Origin: Methanomicrobiaceae archaeon | GTDB lineage: Archaea > Halobacteriota > Methanomicrobia > Methanomicrobiales > Methanomicrobiaceae | Assembly: GCA_029762625.1 (NCBI GenBank) | Contig: JARVGI010000002.1 | Location: forward strand, 188,772 to 252,771 | Length of the DNA stretch: 64,000 nucleotides | Reading direction: 5' to 3' | The notes under the pieces: model-generated | Database searches by the model: none | What the model saw: only the letters and a program-made list of their open reading frames with translations | Told to the model about the DNA's origin: nothing | In this document: one piece after another, positions 34,974-44,700 of the stretch | Numbering within the stretch: position 1 is the stretch's first letter | Layout: every line of letters begins with the position of its first letter | Made by a program: the position numbers and the translations under genes

Positions 34974-35449
34974 GCGCAGGAATCGCCCAGCAAACTCACC
35001 AGTTCCTTTCGTTTCTCTTCGCTCTGGAGTTCATGCTGGGCAAACACCACCCCGCCCACAACCCGCACCCCCTTCTGCTCCAGCGCCGATTGCAGCAGCG
35101 CAAGCGTGTCCCCCGCTGCAGCGCCGCAGGTTGCATAGATGGCGGCTTCCTTCCCCTCGCACCCCCGCAGTGCGTCGACCGCCGCATTGATCGCCGGGGT
35201 GGGATGGCGCGCCCAGACGGGGGTGCCGACAATGATCCGCTCGAAGTCGGCAACATCGATCATTGCCGGATCGATCTCGTCCTTCTCGCCGCTCAATGCC
35301 CGTTTCCCGCCGACGACATAGCGGGTGACGATATTGTAGGGGATCCGGCAGACGATCTCGATGAGCATGCCGTCGCAGGTATCGGCAAGATACTCCGCTA
35401 CCTGTCGGGTATGCCCGCTCACGCTGTGATAGAGAATGGCAACAGTCAT
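34967..35449 (-). CDS. Flavodoxin family protein
   Basis: A 160-residue protein with the FMN-binding start AILYHSVSGHTRQVAEYL (phosphate loop at residues 9-14), the 50s/60s region IIVGTPVWARHPTPAIN and IYATCGAAAGDTL. Short-chain type, similar to the flavodoxins of methanogens that carry electrons or act as oxygen-stress reductases. It ends inside the convergent purL 3' end. Confidence 0.9.
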   Translation of the reverse strand: MTVAILYHSVSGHTRQVAEYLADTCDGMLIEIVCRIPYNIVTRYVVGGKRALSGEKDEIDPAMIDVADFERIIVGTPVWARHPTPAINAAVDALRGCEGKEAAIYATCGAAAGDTLALLQSALEQKGVRVVGGVVFAQHELQSEEKRKELVSLLGDSCAQ

Positions 35450-35510
35450 ACGGTTGAGGGTGGTTTGCGATATGAAAAAGATTTCACTTTATTCCTGCGT
35501 TTCCGGGATG

Positions 35511-35516
35511 AAAAAA
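35511..35516 (-). terminator. Oligo-T terminator after ilvC
   Basis: A run of six T on the minus strand (A6 on the plus) 12 bases after the ilvC stop codon, typical of archaeal termination. Confidence 0.5.
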
Positions 35517-35527
35517 GAACAGGGGGC

Positions 35528-36529
35528 CTAATCCTTCGGCAGTTCACGGAACTGCGGCATCATGTCCCTGACTTCTCTTCCCACCTTCTCGATGAGGTGC
35601 TCCTCGTCCGCTCTTGTCAGTGCGTTGAAACGCGGCCTGTTGACCATGTTTTCCAGCATCCATTCTCTGGCAAACTCCCCGCTCTGGATCTCCTCGAGGA
35701 TCTCCTGCATGGCCAGGTAGGTTTCCGCGCCGATCACCCGCGGTCCGCGGGTCAGGTCGCCGTATTGTGCGGTATTGGAGATGGAGTTGCGCATTTTCGT
35801 CAACCCGCCCTCGTAGATGAGGTCCACGATGAGCTTGACCTCGTGAAGTACCTCAAGGTAGGCCATCTCGGGAGCGTAGCCTGCATCGACCAGCGTTTCA
35901 AATCCGGCCTTGATGAGCGAGGTGAGCCCTCCGCAGAGTACCACCTGTTCCCCGAAAAGATCGGTTTCCGTCTCCTCGGCGAAGGTGGTCTCCAGCACCA
36001 CTGCGCGCGTGCCGCCGATCCCCTTGGCGTAGGCGAGGGCGATATCCTTGGCCTTGCCGGTATAGTTCTGGTGCACGGCGATGAGGGCAGGCACACCCTT
36101 GCCCTCCTCGTACATCCGCCGCACCATATGGCCCGGCCCCTTCGGGGCTACCATGATCACGTCGATGTTCGGCGGGGGGACGATCTGGTCGAAATGGATG
36201 TTAAACCCGTGCGAGAACATCAGGCAGTTGTTTTCCACGATATAGGGGTGAATTTCGCGTTCATAGACCGCCCGCTGGTTCTCGTCGGGAAGCAGGACCA
36301 TCACCACATCGGCCATCTTTACCGCGTCGGCGACATGATTGACCTCGAACCCGTCCTCGGAGGCACGCATCCAGCTGCTGCCGGGGCGCAGGCCGATAAT
36401 GACATTGAGACCGCTGTCGCGCAGGTTGAGTGCCTGCCCCCTGCCCTGTGAACCGTAGCCGATTACTGCAATCACGTTTTCGTCCAGATTCGCCAGATCA
36501 GCATCCGATTCGTAGTATTTTTTGATCAT
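35528..36529 (-). CDS. ilvC: Ketol-acid reductoisomerase
   Basis: A 333-residue class I enzyme. The NADPH-binding motif is [13 protein letters not shown] (about residues 24-36). The knotted C-terminal domain has the Mg2+ ligands in [12 protein letters not shown] and the [17 protein letters not shown] helix. It converts acetolactate or acetohydroxybutyrate in branched-chain amino acid synthesis. It is monocistronic and divergent from mptA; no other ilv or leu genes are next to it. Confidence 0.96.
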   Translation of the reverse strand: MIKKYYESDADLANLDENVIAVIGYGSQGRGQALNLRDSGLNVIIGLRPGSSWMRASEDGFEVNHVADAVKMADVVMVLLPDENQRAVYEREIHPYIVENNCLMFSHGFNIHFDQIVPPPNIDVIMVAPKGPGHMVRRMYEEGKGVPALIAVHQNYTGKAKDIALAYAKGIGGTRAVVLETTFAEETETDLFGEQVVLCGGLTSLIKAGFETLVDAGYAPEMAYLEVLHEVKLIVDLIYEGGLTKMRNSISNTAQYGDLTRGPRVIGAETYLAMQEILEEIQSGEFAREWMLENMVNRPRFNALTRADEEHLIEKVGREVRDMMPQFRELPKD

Positions 36530-36651
36530 GGTCTGTTACCCTCAATTATTCGTCAACTTCATAACTATTATATTGACTAATTTAAAACCTTCATTCAATC
36601 TTTTACCATCGAATTTTCGACGGTGAACGTGGTATGATCTGAGGTTTCTCA

Positions 36652-37590
36652 ATGGAATTACCCGATACACAGGCTACCATGCCCGAAGTGCGCATCAACC
36701 TTACCCGGGTCGGTGTGAAAAATGTCAAAAAGCTCGTGGAAGTCGCGCGTCCCGGCAAGCGGCCCATCATCCTGATCTCGAATTTCAATGTCTTTGTGGA
36801 TCTGCCCAGCAGCCTGAAGGGGGCGAACCTCTCCAGGAATTTCGAGGTCATCGATATGGTGCTCCAGCAGGCCATCGGGGGCGAGGTCAAGGGCATCGAG
36901 GAGGTATGCAACGCCGTCGCCCGCATACTCCTCGACTATCACGAATACGCGGATAGAACAGAGGTGAACATGAAGAGTCTCTACATGCTGCGCAGAAAAA
37001 CGCCGGTCTCGGAGACTGAATGCCACGAAGTGGTCAAGGTCGTCGCCAGCGCCATCGCACAGCGCAACGATGTCAACCCGATCGTGAGAAAGAGCATCGG
37101 CGCCGAGGTAACCGGCATGACCGCCTGTCCCTGTGCGCAGAACATTATGAAAGAGCTCGCGGCAGCCAAGCTGCAGGCGCTTGACGTGGATCAGGATACG
37201 ATAGCGGCGTTCCTCGAGGAGATGCCCATGGCCACCCACAACCAGCGGGGCAGGGGCTACCTCAGCATCGAGACCGATGACGATCAACGGGTGGAGCTCG
37301 ATACGATTATTGCCATCGTCAAGCAGTCCATGAGTGCGCAGATTTTCGAACTCCTCAAGCGCGGCGACGAGAGCCATGTGGTATTTTCCGCCCACCGCAA
37401 CGCGAGGTTTGTGGAGGACTGCGTCCGTGAGATGGCGAAGCGCGTGGTGAATGAATTCCCCGATCTGCCGGGCGACTCTCTGGTCACCATCCGGCAGACC
37501 AACGAGGAGAGCATCCACCAGCACGATGCATACGCCGAACGAAAGGCGACGATGGCCGAGCTGAAGGCAGAGATACGTTTATATATCTGA
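36652..37590 (+). CDS. mptA: GTP cyclohydrolase MptA
   Basis: A 312-residue enzyme of the FolE2/MptA family. Visible family features are the N-terminal DTQATMPEVRINLTRVGVKNV, the metal-binding Cys in EVTGMTACPCAQNIM, MATHNQRGRG and HVVFSAHRNARFVEDCVRE. In methanogens it converts GTP to the cyclic phosphate intermediate that leads to tetrahydromethanopterin, and it needs Fe(II). It lies alone between ilvC and the frh operon. The short CT-rich tail after the stop may end transcription. Confidence 0.95.
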   Translation: MELPDTQATMPEVRINLTRVGVKNVKKLVEVARPGKRPIILISNFNVFVDLPSSLKGANLSRNFEVIDMVLQQAIGGEVKGIEEVCNAVARILLDYHEYADRTEVNMKSLYMLRRKTPVSETECHEVVKVVASAIAQRNDVNPIVRKSIGAEVTGMTACPCAQNIMKELAAAKLQALDVDQDTIAAFLEEMPMATHNQRGRGYLSIETDDDQRVELDTIIAIVKQSMSAQIFELLKRGDESHVVFSAHRNARFVEDCVREMAKRVVNEFPDLPGDSLVTIRQTNEESIHQHDAYAERKATMAELKAEIRLYI

Positions 37591-37762
37591 ACCCTCTCTC
37601 TCTCTCACCCATCCCATGTTTTCTATTCACGCCCTGCGGCGTACTCCACATACTGCGTGCTACTGCCGCGGCCATTCGTATAATAAGCCTTGTGCAATAG
37701 CAAAAGAATTTTTAACCCCTTAACTGCCATTTAATCTTAACGTACTCGTGTTTACGGTACGT

Positions 37763-37791
37763 GTGTTGCAACACTCACGCAACGTGTGTGA
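37763..37791. promoter_or_regulatory. Palindromic elements in the frh leader
   Basis: A perfect 12-bp palindrome GTGTTGCAACAC (37763-37774) is followed at once by an imperfect palindrome TCAC...GTGA (37775-37791). They lie 50-78 bases before the frhA start, downstream of the AT-rich stretch near 37705-37740 that is the probable promoter. They could be operators or leader structure. Confidence 0.42.
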
Positions 37792-37840
37792 ACACTTCCT
37801 GTATAGCTGTTCGAACAGAAACTATGGTAAGGCGATAATA

Positions 37841-39211
37841 GTGTCGAAAGTAGTAGAGATTTCCCCAACAACAAGGCATGAAGGCCACACCAAGCTGGTG
37901 CTCAAGGTCAATGATGACGGCATCATCGAGCGCGGTGATTGGCTCAGCCTTACGCCTGTCAGGGGCATTGAGAAGCTCGCCATCGGAAAGTCGATGCACC
38001 AGGTTCCCAAGATTTCTTCGCGTGTTTGTGGCATCTGTCCGGTTGCGCACACCCTCGCAGGCATTGAAGCGATGGAGGCCTCCATCTGCTGTGAGATCCC
38101 CGAGGATGCATATCTGCTCCGCGTGATCCTGCAGTGCGCAAACAGGCTGCACAGCCACGCCCTGCACAACATCCTCACGCTCCCCGACATGTACCTCCCC
38201 GGAACGGACACGCACATCAACCCGTTCACCCCCGAGGAGCCGGTCAGGTCGGTGGCAAAGCGGATCCAGAAACTCCGTGAGATCGGCCAGACGGTCGGCG
38301 AGATCGCCGGCGGAGAGCCCATTCACCCGAGCAACCCCCGCGTTGGTGGCATGTACAAGAATATCACCCCGCGTGCCAAGGCAAAGCTCTATGACCTGGC
38401 AAAAGAGGCATCCGTGCTCGCCCGCGAGCACATGGAATTCATGATCACGGTCCTGAAGGACTGGGAGAACCGTGAGGCCGCATCCGTGGCAAACGGCCCC
38501 GAGGTGGAAAAGAATGATAAATTCGGTTTCCACGACCAGGGCTACATGGCCGTCGATCCCCTCTATGGAAACTCCAGCCTCGATGTCGACCAGCGCTGGT
38601 TCCCCGAACGCTGGACCGAGGTCCGCCCCTGGGACTGGTACATGGGCGAGATGGAGATCACCATGGACGACCCCGACTACCCCATCGGCGGAACCACGCC
38701 CGCAGGTGCAAAGGCATGGCCCCAGATGGAGGCATGCACCGGTGTGCCGCTCTATGACGGTGTGCCCGTTGAGGTCGGTCCCCGCGCCCGCCTGGCCATC
38801 TTCCGGAACTATGACCGCAAGGGTGCCATGGGCCTGCAGATCGCACGCCAGATGGAATACCCCGACTGTCTGTACTCCATGATCGAGGCGATCGATGCCC
38901 TGGATACCTCCGGCAGCGTGCTTGCGGACGAGATTCCCCAGGGAGACGGCTCGCTCGGATGGTGCGCCAACGAGGCGCCACGCGGGACCGACGTCCACCT
39001 GGCGAAGGTCAAGGACGGCAAGGTTGCGTGGTACTCCCTGCTCGTGCCGACCACCTGGAACTTCCCCACGTGCAGCCGTGCGCTTGAGGGTGCACCCTGG
39101 CAGCTCGCCGAGGTCATCGTCCGTGCATACGACCCGTGTGTGTCCTGTGCAACCCACATGCTCGTCGTCGACGAATCAAAGAAGGTAGTGGCCCAGAAAC
39201 TTGTTCAGTGA
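37841..39211 (+). CDS. frhA: F420-reducing hydrogenase subunit alpha
   Basis: The 456-residue large subunit of the group 3a [NiFe] hydrogenase. The four Ni ligands are in RVCGICPVAHT (Cys63, Cys66) and DPCVSCATH (Cys433, Cys436). Seventeen residues follow His439 and would be removed by the FrhD protease during maturation. All Ni ligands are encoded by Cys codons, so there is no selenocysteine. GTG 37841 fits the family start (SKVVEISPTTRHEGH) and follows a GGCGAT site. The enzyme couples H2 oxidation to F420 reduction for methanogenesis. It is first in frhADGB. Confidence 0.97.
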   Translation: MSKVVEISPTTRHEGHTKLVLKVNDDGIIERGDWLSLTPVRGIEKLAIGKSMHQVPKISSRVCGICPVAHTLAGIEAMEASICCEIPEDAYLLRVILQCANRLHSHALHNILTLPDMYLPGTDTHINPFTPEEPVRSVAKRIQKLREIGQTVGEIAGGEPIHPSNPRVGGMYKNITPRAKAKLYDLAKEASVLAREHMEFMITVLKDWENREAASVANGPEVEKNDKFGFHDQGYMAVDPLYGNSSLDVDQRWFPERWTEVRPWDWYMGEMEITMDDPDYPIGGTTPAGAKAWPQMEACTGVPLYDGVPVEVGPRARLAIFRNYDRKGAMGLQIARQMEYPDCLYSMIEAIDALDTSGSVLADEIPQGDGSLGWCANEAPRGTDVHLAKVKDGKVAWYSLLVPTTWNFPTCSRALEGAPWQLAEVIVRAYDPCVSCATHMLVVDESKKVVAQKLVQ

Positions 39212-39221
39212 GTGTTCCGGT

Positions 39222-39791
39222 ATGTCCGACTGGTATGCAGAGTTCATGATCATCGGGTGCGGCAACCCCCTGCAGACCGATGACGGGTTCGGCCCGGCGG
39301 TGATCGCGGATATGAAAAAGCTCACGCTCCCGGAGAATGTGAAGCTGATCGATGCGGGTCTTGCGGGTCCGCATTACCTGTTCACCCTGATGGCGCAGTC
39401 GAATGCGCCGGTCAAAAGGGTGGTGATCCTTGACATTCTCGATTTCGGAGGGGATCCTGGCCAGATAACCCGGATTACGCCGGACCTGTTGCCGCCAGGG
39501 AGCTATACCGATCCGCATTCGTGGGGCCTGAAGGAACCGCTCCAGGTGTTAAAACACCGCATGGACATCGTGATATTCGGATGCCAGCCGCAAAATACCG
39601 AAATATCCCAGATCACCAATGAATCCCAGGATTCGGATTATTGGGTCACTGAACCGGTAAAAAAGGCCATTCCTAGAGCAGTACATCTCGTACTCGATGA
39701 AATAGGAGTGGATTATGGGACTACTGTCGGCTCTCAAGAAACTCATTACGGGCGAAGGGCGGGAGACACCGAAGTCACCACCGAAACCTGA
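39222..39791 (+). CDS. frhD: Hydrogenase maturation protease FrhD
   Basis: A 189-residue endopeptidase of the HycI/HoxM family. It begins IIGCGNPLQTDDGFGPAV with the conserved metal-binding Asp, then LIDAGLAGPHYL and VVILDILDFGGDPGQ with a second acidic ligand, and a late His-containing segment (DPHSWGLKEPLQVL). It clips the FrhA C-terminus after nickel insertion. Homology ends near GVDYG, but the frame runs on for about 25 residues across the frhG start, an overlap of 77 bases. ATG 39222 is 10 bases after the frhA stop. Confidence 0.93.
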   Translation: MSDWYAEFMIIGCGNPLQTDDGFGPAVIADMKKLTLPENVKLIDAGLAGPHYLFTLMAQSNAPVKRVVILDILDFGGDPGQITRITPDLLPPGSYTDPHSWGLKEPLQVLKHRMDIVIFGCQPQNTEISQITNESQDSDYWVTEPVKKAIPRAVHLVLDEIGVDYGTTVGSQETHYGRRAGDTEVTTET

Positions 39792-40674
39792 AGCAAAGCC
39801 GGTGGAGAAACCGGTGGCCGAAGTGGTGGAAAAACCTGCTGAAAAACCTGGCGATGTGAAAATAGAACAAAAGGTGGAAGTTACAAAGGAGGAAAAGCCT
39901 GTGGCAGAAAAGATTACAGCGGGACACGTGCACCTGAGCGGATGTACCGGGTGTCTCGTGTCGCTCGCAGACAACTATGAAGGATTATTCAAGCTCCTCG
40001 ATGACTACGTGGACTGGGTCTACGACCTGACCCTTGCCGACGTGCGCCACGTCCCCGAGATGGACGTTGCGTTCGTGGAGGGTTCTGTCTGTCTGAACCA
40101 GGACCTTGCCGTTGAAGAGCTTCGGGAAACGAGAAAGAAATCGAAAGTCGTGGTCGCCCTCGGCGGTTGCGCATGCTATGGGAACGTCACGCGGTTCGGG
40201 CGCGGTGGCCAGTGGAACCAGCCCGCCCACGAGGCATATGTGCCCATCGGCGATGTCATCGATGTCGACCTGTACATCCCCGGATGTGCCCCGACACCGC
40301 AACAGATCCTGCACGTGGCGGTGATGGCCTACCTGCTGCTGAAAGGCACCGATGAGCAGAAGGAGCTGGCAACGAGCTACTTGAAGCCGCTCATGGACCT
40401 TGCAAAGCGCGGCACCGAGGCATGCGGATGCGACCTGATGTATGATGTCATCAACCAGAGCCTCTGCATGGGATGCGGTCTCTGTGCGGCAAGCTGCCCT
40501 GTTCGGGCCATCGAAATGGTCTATGGCAAGCCCCAGATCGACACCAGCCTGTGCATCAAATGCGGTGCATGCTACGCCCAGTGCCCGCGCAGTTTCCTGA
40601 ACCTCGATGTGATCAACGAATTCGAGGGCATCGGCGAACTGGTTGCGGCAGCGATGGCGACAGGAGGTGAGTAA
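39715..40674 (+). CDS. frhG: F420-reducing hydrogenase subunit gamma, with Lys/Pro/Glu-rich N-terminal extension
   Basis: The 319-residue small subunit. The proximal cluster motif LSGCTGCL lies at about residues 74-81, followed by GGCACYGN, PGCAPTP and two ferredoxin-type sites (CMGCGLCAASCP and CIKCGACYAQCP) that pass electrons to FrhB. The first 65 residues are an unusual extension: an amphipathic start (GLLSALKKLITGEG) and a Lys/Pro/Glu/Val linker. ATG 39715 has AGGAG upstream; an internal GTG 39901 with AGGAGG gives a normal-length 257-residue protein. Which start is used decides whether the extension exists. Confidence 0.94.
   Translation: MGLLSALKKLITGEGRETPKSPPKPEAKPVEKPVAEVVEKPAEKPGDVKIEQKVEVTKEEKPVAEKITAGHVHLSGCTGCLVSLADNYEGLFKLLDDYVDWVYDLTLADVRHVPEMDVAFVEGSVCLNQDLAVEELRETRKKSKVVVALGGCACYGNVTRFGRGGQWNQPAHEAYVPIGDVIDVDLYIPGCAPTPQQILHVAVMAYLLLKGTDEQKELATSYLKPLMDLAKRGTEACGCDLMYDVINQSLCMGCGLCAASCPVRAIEMVYGKPQIDTSLCIKCGACYAQCPRSFLNLDVINEFEGIGELVAAAMATGGE
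39887..39903 (+). promoter_or_regulatory. Internal ribosome site and alternative frhG start
   Basis: AGGAGG (39887-39892) stands eight bases before an in-frame GTG (39901) inside the frhG extension. Starting here gives AEKITAGHVHLSGCTGC, close to the start of FrhG in other methanogens. The same bases encode Lys-Glu-Glu in the long form, so the match could be fortuitous. Confidence 0.5.
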
Positions 40675-40675
40675 C

Positions 40676-41554
40676 ATGGTACTCGGTAACTACAAAGAGT
40701 GCGTTTCCGCACGTGCGACGGACAGATCGATCCTGGCGCGTGCGCAGGACGGCGGCATCGTCACCCAGCTCTTCGCATTCGCCCTCGATGAAGGCATCAT
40801 CGACGGTGCGATCGTTGCGGGGCAGGGCCCGGAACCATGGCAGCCCGAGCCCATTGTGGCGATGACGAAGCAGGAACTCCTTGACGCCCAGGGTACCCGC
40901 TACAACATCTGCCCCAACATGGCCCTGATCAAGGAGGCGACCCGCTCCTACGGCCTTGACAGGGTCGGTGTGGTGGGAACGCCGTGCCAGATGCAGGCGG
41001 TGCGCAAAGCCCAGCTCTACCCGGTCGGCATGCGGTATGTCGGCGACAAGATCGCCCTCGCCCTCGGTATCTTCTGTATGGAGAACTTCTCCTACCAGGG
41101 ATTCGAGGCGATGACCGAGGACTTCTGCAACGTCAAGCTGGAGTCCGCCGTCAAGATGGACATCGGGAAGGGCAAGTACTCGGTGTACAACTCGAGCGGC
41201 GAGGTGAAGCAGATGCCTCTCAAGCACACGCTGAAGTTCGTGCAGCCCGGCTGCCATGTCTGCCTCGACTACGTGGCAAACCTCGCCGACGTCTCCACCG
41301 GATCCGTCGGCAGCCCCGACGGATGGAGCACGGTCTTTGTCCGCACGAAGAAGGGAGACGACATCTGGGCAAAGGCAATGGCCGCCGGATGTTTCGAGAC
41401 CAAGCCCATCGAAGAGGTCAAACCCGGTCTCGAGCTGGTCACCAAGCTGGCAACCGACAAGATCACCAAGAACCAGAAGCATGTCGATGAGCGTGCCACC
41501 TTCGGTGTGAAGGCGGACGGGTCCGCCAAGGCGTTGCGCAACCCGTATCTCTAA
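40676..41554 (+). CDS. frhB: F420-reducing hydrogenase subunit beta
   Basis: A 292-residue iron-sulfur flavoprotein that holds FAD and the F420 site. FrhB family segments are SARATDRSILARAQDGGIVTQL, AQGTRYNICPNMALIKEATR, VGVVGTPCQMQAVRK, FCMENFSYQGF and FVQPGCHVCLDYVANLADVSTGSVGSPDGW, with cluster-binding Cys residues. ATG 40676 follows AGGAGGTGA at a good distance and overlaps nothing but lies one base after frhG. Last gene of the operon. Confidence 0.97.
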   Translation: MVLGNYKECVSARATDRSILARAQDGGIVTQLFAFALDEGIIDGAIVAGQGPEPWQPEPIVAMTKQELLDAQGTRYNICPNMALIKEATRSYGLDRVGVVGTPCQMQAVRKAQLYPVGMRYVGDKIALALGIFCMENFSYQGFEAMTEDFCNVKLESAVKMDIGKGKYSVYNSSGEVKQMPLKHTLKFVQPGCHVCLDYVANLADVSTGSVGSPDGWSTVFVRTKKGDDIWAKAMAAGCFETKPIEEVKPGLELVTKLATDKITKNQKHVDERATFGVKADGSAKALRNPYL

Positions 41555-41561
41555 ACCTCTC

Positions 41562-41568
41562 TTTTTTT
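41562..41568 (+). terminator. T7 terminator after frhB
   Basis: Seven T on the plus strand, preceded by CCTCTC, begin eight bases after the frhB stop; a typical archaeal oligo-T terminator for the frh operon. Confidence 0.6.
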
Positions 41569-41724
41569 CGTGCCGGTCCGGCAGGAATACCCGCCGCTTG
41601 ATTGGCCCTGCAGATCCCTCATTTGTGGGCATTTTAAGCACATCGAGGCGACCTTTATGCATGAAATATGATTACAATCATTTTTTGGCTATTTATAAAT
41701 ATACGGAGGTATATCAACCTTTTG

Positions 41725-44700
41725 ATGCAGCCTGAGCATGACCCCACCATGAGATTGCTCAATCTTCTCAGGTTTAAAGCCCGGGGGATGACCATCACGG
41801 AGATCTCCCGCGCAACAAAGATGAACCGGAACTCGGTGGCAAAATACCTCCAGATGCTGCTGGCAACCGGCCAGGTTGCGGTGGAGAATGTGGGAAATGC
41901 GAAGATGTACTCGTTGTCTCGCCGCATTCCCCTTTCGGCAATCCTCAGCTACTCCTCCGATCTGATTGCGGTGATCGATCAGAGGGGGACCATTGTTCAG
42001 GTAAATGATCCATTTATACGGTGTATGGACCTGAATCGTGAGCACGTCCTCGGCGCTCAATTCGATGACGGCACCATTCCGATCTTCCGCAACCCTGTTC
42101 TCCTCGCCTCGATTGAACGGGGGATGGAGGGTGAGGAAACCACGGTCGACATCGCGTACGAGGATGTCGCGGGCCTGGCTGATTTCCATGTCAAGTGCAT
42201 TCCCACCACCCTTGAGGGGGGTGAAGGGGGTCTCAGCGTCTTTCTGGAAGACATCACGGAGCGAAAACATACAGAGCACGCGCTTGTGGAGAGTGAGGAG
42301 CGGTTCCGTCGTCTTGCCGAACATTCGCCCTTCCCTATCTCCATCATCGACGCTTCGGGCCGCTACCTGTTTCTCAGCAAAATGTTCGTGGAAACCTTCG
42401 GCTATACGCTTGAAGACATCCCTTCGGGGAGCGCATGGTTCTCCCGCGCCTATCCGGATCCCGATATCCGGCATGCGGCCATCCAGACATGGAAGGAGGA
42501 TATCGCAAAGAGCGGGGTGGGCATGCCGCGCCCCCGGACCTTCCCTGTCACCTGCAAGGACGGAAACGTTCGGTACATCCTGTTTCGGCCTATTACCATG
42601 CAGGACGGAAACCAGTTTATATTTTATCAGGATATTTCCCAATCGCACCGCCTTGAGGAGATGCAGTCGTTGCTCGCGGCGATTGTCGAGTCCTCGGAAG
42701 ATGCCATCATCGGTATCGACCTCGAGGGAATGATCGTCTCCTGGAATAAGGGTGCGGTATCTCTCTATGGCTATTCGATTGACGATGTCGTCGGCAAACC
42801 GAGATCCACGCTCATCCCGCCAGAAAAACACGATGAGATTGGGCTGGTGCTGGAGCGCGTAAAGCAGGGTCTCTCTGTCGATCGGTTTGAGACGCGGCGC
42901 CGGAGAAAGGACGGCAAGATCATCGATGTGTCTGTCACCGTTTCGCCCATCATCGATGACCATGGCGTGGTGCGCGGGGCCTCGACGATTTCACGGAATA
43001 TTACGGAGAGAAAACGCGCCGAGCGTGAATTGAAGGCATCGCACCAGAAACTTCTGGAGATCATCGATTTTCTCCCTGATGCCACATTTGTCACCGATAC
43101 GGAGGGGACCGTGATCGCCTGGAATGCAGCGATCGAGGATCTTACCGGAATGAAAAAAGAGGAGATACTGGGAAAGGGAAGACAGGAATACGCAATTCCG
43201 TTTTATGGGACGAAAAGGCCGTGTCTTCTCGATCTGCTCTTTGTCCCGGAAGAGGAACTCACGCGGCACTATTCTGCGGTACAAAGAGAGGGAGATTCGC
43301 TTCAGTGCGAGGTGTTCTCGCAGCACCTTTTCGAGAGACGGGGTGCGCATCTCTGTGTCAAAGCCTGCCCCCTCTATGACGCCGAAGGGTCAGTCGTCGG
43401 TGCAGTCGAGAGCATCCGGGATATCACCGCTCTGAAAAATGTCGAGGAAGCGCTGGAAAACAGCAGGGAGTATTACCGGACTATCGTGGAGGATCAGACC
43501 GAGCTGATCTTCCGCTTCGGGCGCGACCACACCATCACTTTTGCAAATCGGGCGTTTTTGGACTATTTCGGGGTCCAGCTGGACGCCGGGCGGATAATGG
43601 TCATCGAATCATTCGTACAGGAAGAAGATGCCGCCGCAGTGCAGGAAGCAGTCGGTGCGATCACGCCCGATGCGCCCCTCGTGCACATCGAGATACGTGC
43701 GGCAGATCCGGGGTCGCAGAGGGATCCTGGGGAATCACAGGAACCCCGGTGGCAGCGATGGGCCGTCCGGGGAATCTTCACCGGCGGGGATCTGCCCGAC
43801 GGGTATCAGGTGGTGGGAACGGATATCTCACTCGAGAAGAAGCAGGAGGAGGCAGCCCGTCATTATCTCCGCGACATGGCATTTCTCGCAGAAACTTCCA
43901 TGGATTTCGCCAATATGGGGGCTGATGATGATATACTGGAGTATATCGGCCAAAAAATAGCATCTCTCCTTCCCGGACACCTATCTCTCTATATCGGCCT
44001 CTTCGATCCGGCCACCGATATCGGCCATATCGTGTATGCGCATGACATCAAGTGGATCGGGGAGACATTCACTGAAATGACCGGAAAAACACTCCTGGAC
44101 ACGCAAATAATGAATTCCGATGAAATTCGTGAGGGGCTTAAAACAGGGATAATTTTCAAAATTTCCGATAATTTTTCACAATTCTTCCGGGGCTCGTTTC
44201 CCCAAGAAGTATGTGAACGCCTGGACAGTCTTCAGGATCGCGTGGATCTGTATGCAATCGGCCTCTCCCCTTCCGGAGATAGTATCGGATGGTGTGCGTT
44301 TACGCTGGAAAAGGGAGCGGTCGATAAAAAGGAAAAAATCATCGAAACATTTGTCAAACAGGCGGCAATCGCCCTGGAAAAACAACAGGCGGAGCAGCGC
44401 CTGCGCTGGAATGAGGCAAAGTACCGCGAACTGGTGGAGAATGCGAACTCCATCATCCTCAAACTGGATAAAAGCGGGCGGATCACCTTTTTCAATGAAT
44501 TTGCACAGCGATTTTTCGGGTTTTCGGAGGATGAAATGCTGGGCAAGCATGCGGTGGGAACCATCGTTCCGGAGACGGAGAGCTCGGGGAGGGACCTTCG
44601 AAGAATGATCGATGAGATATGCGCCGATCCAGACCGCTTCGACTACAATGAAAATGAAACCATCACCAGAGAAGGGCGCCGTGTCTGGACGCAATGGACA

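Noticed and set aside
37841-41554. Selenocysteine (in-frame TGA) in the F420-reducing hydrogenase
   Set aside because: All nickel and cluster ligands are encoded by TGT or TGC; no in-frame TGA was found in frhA, frhG or frhB.
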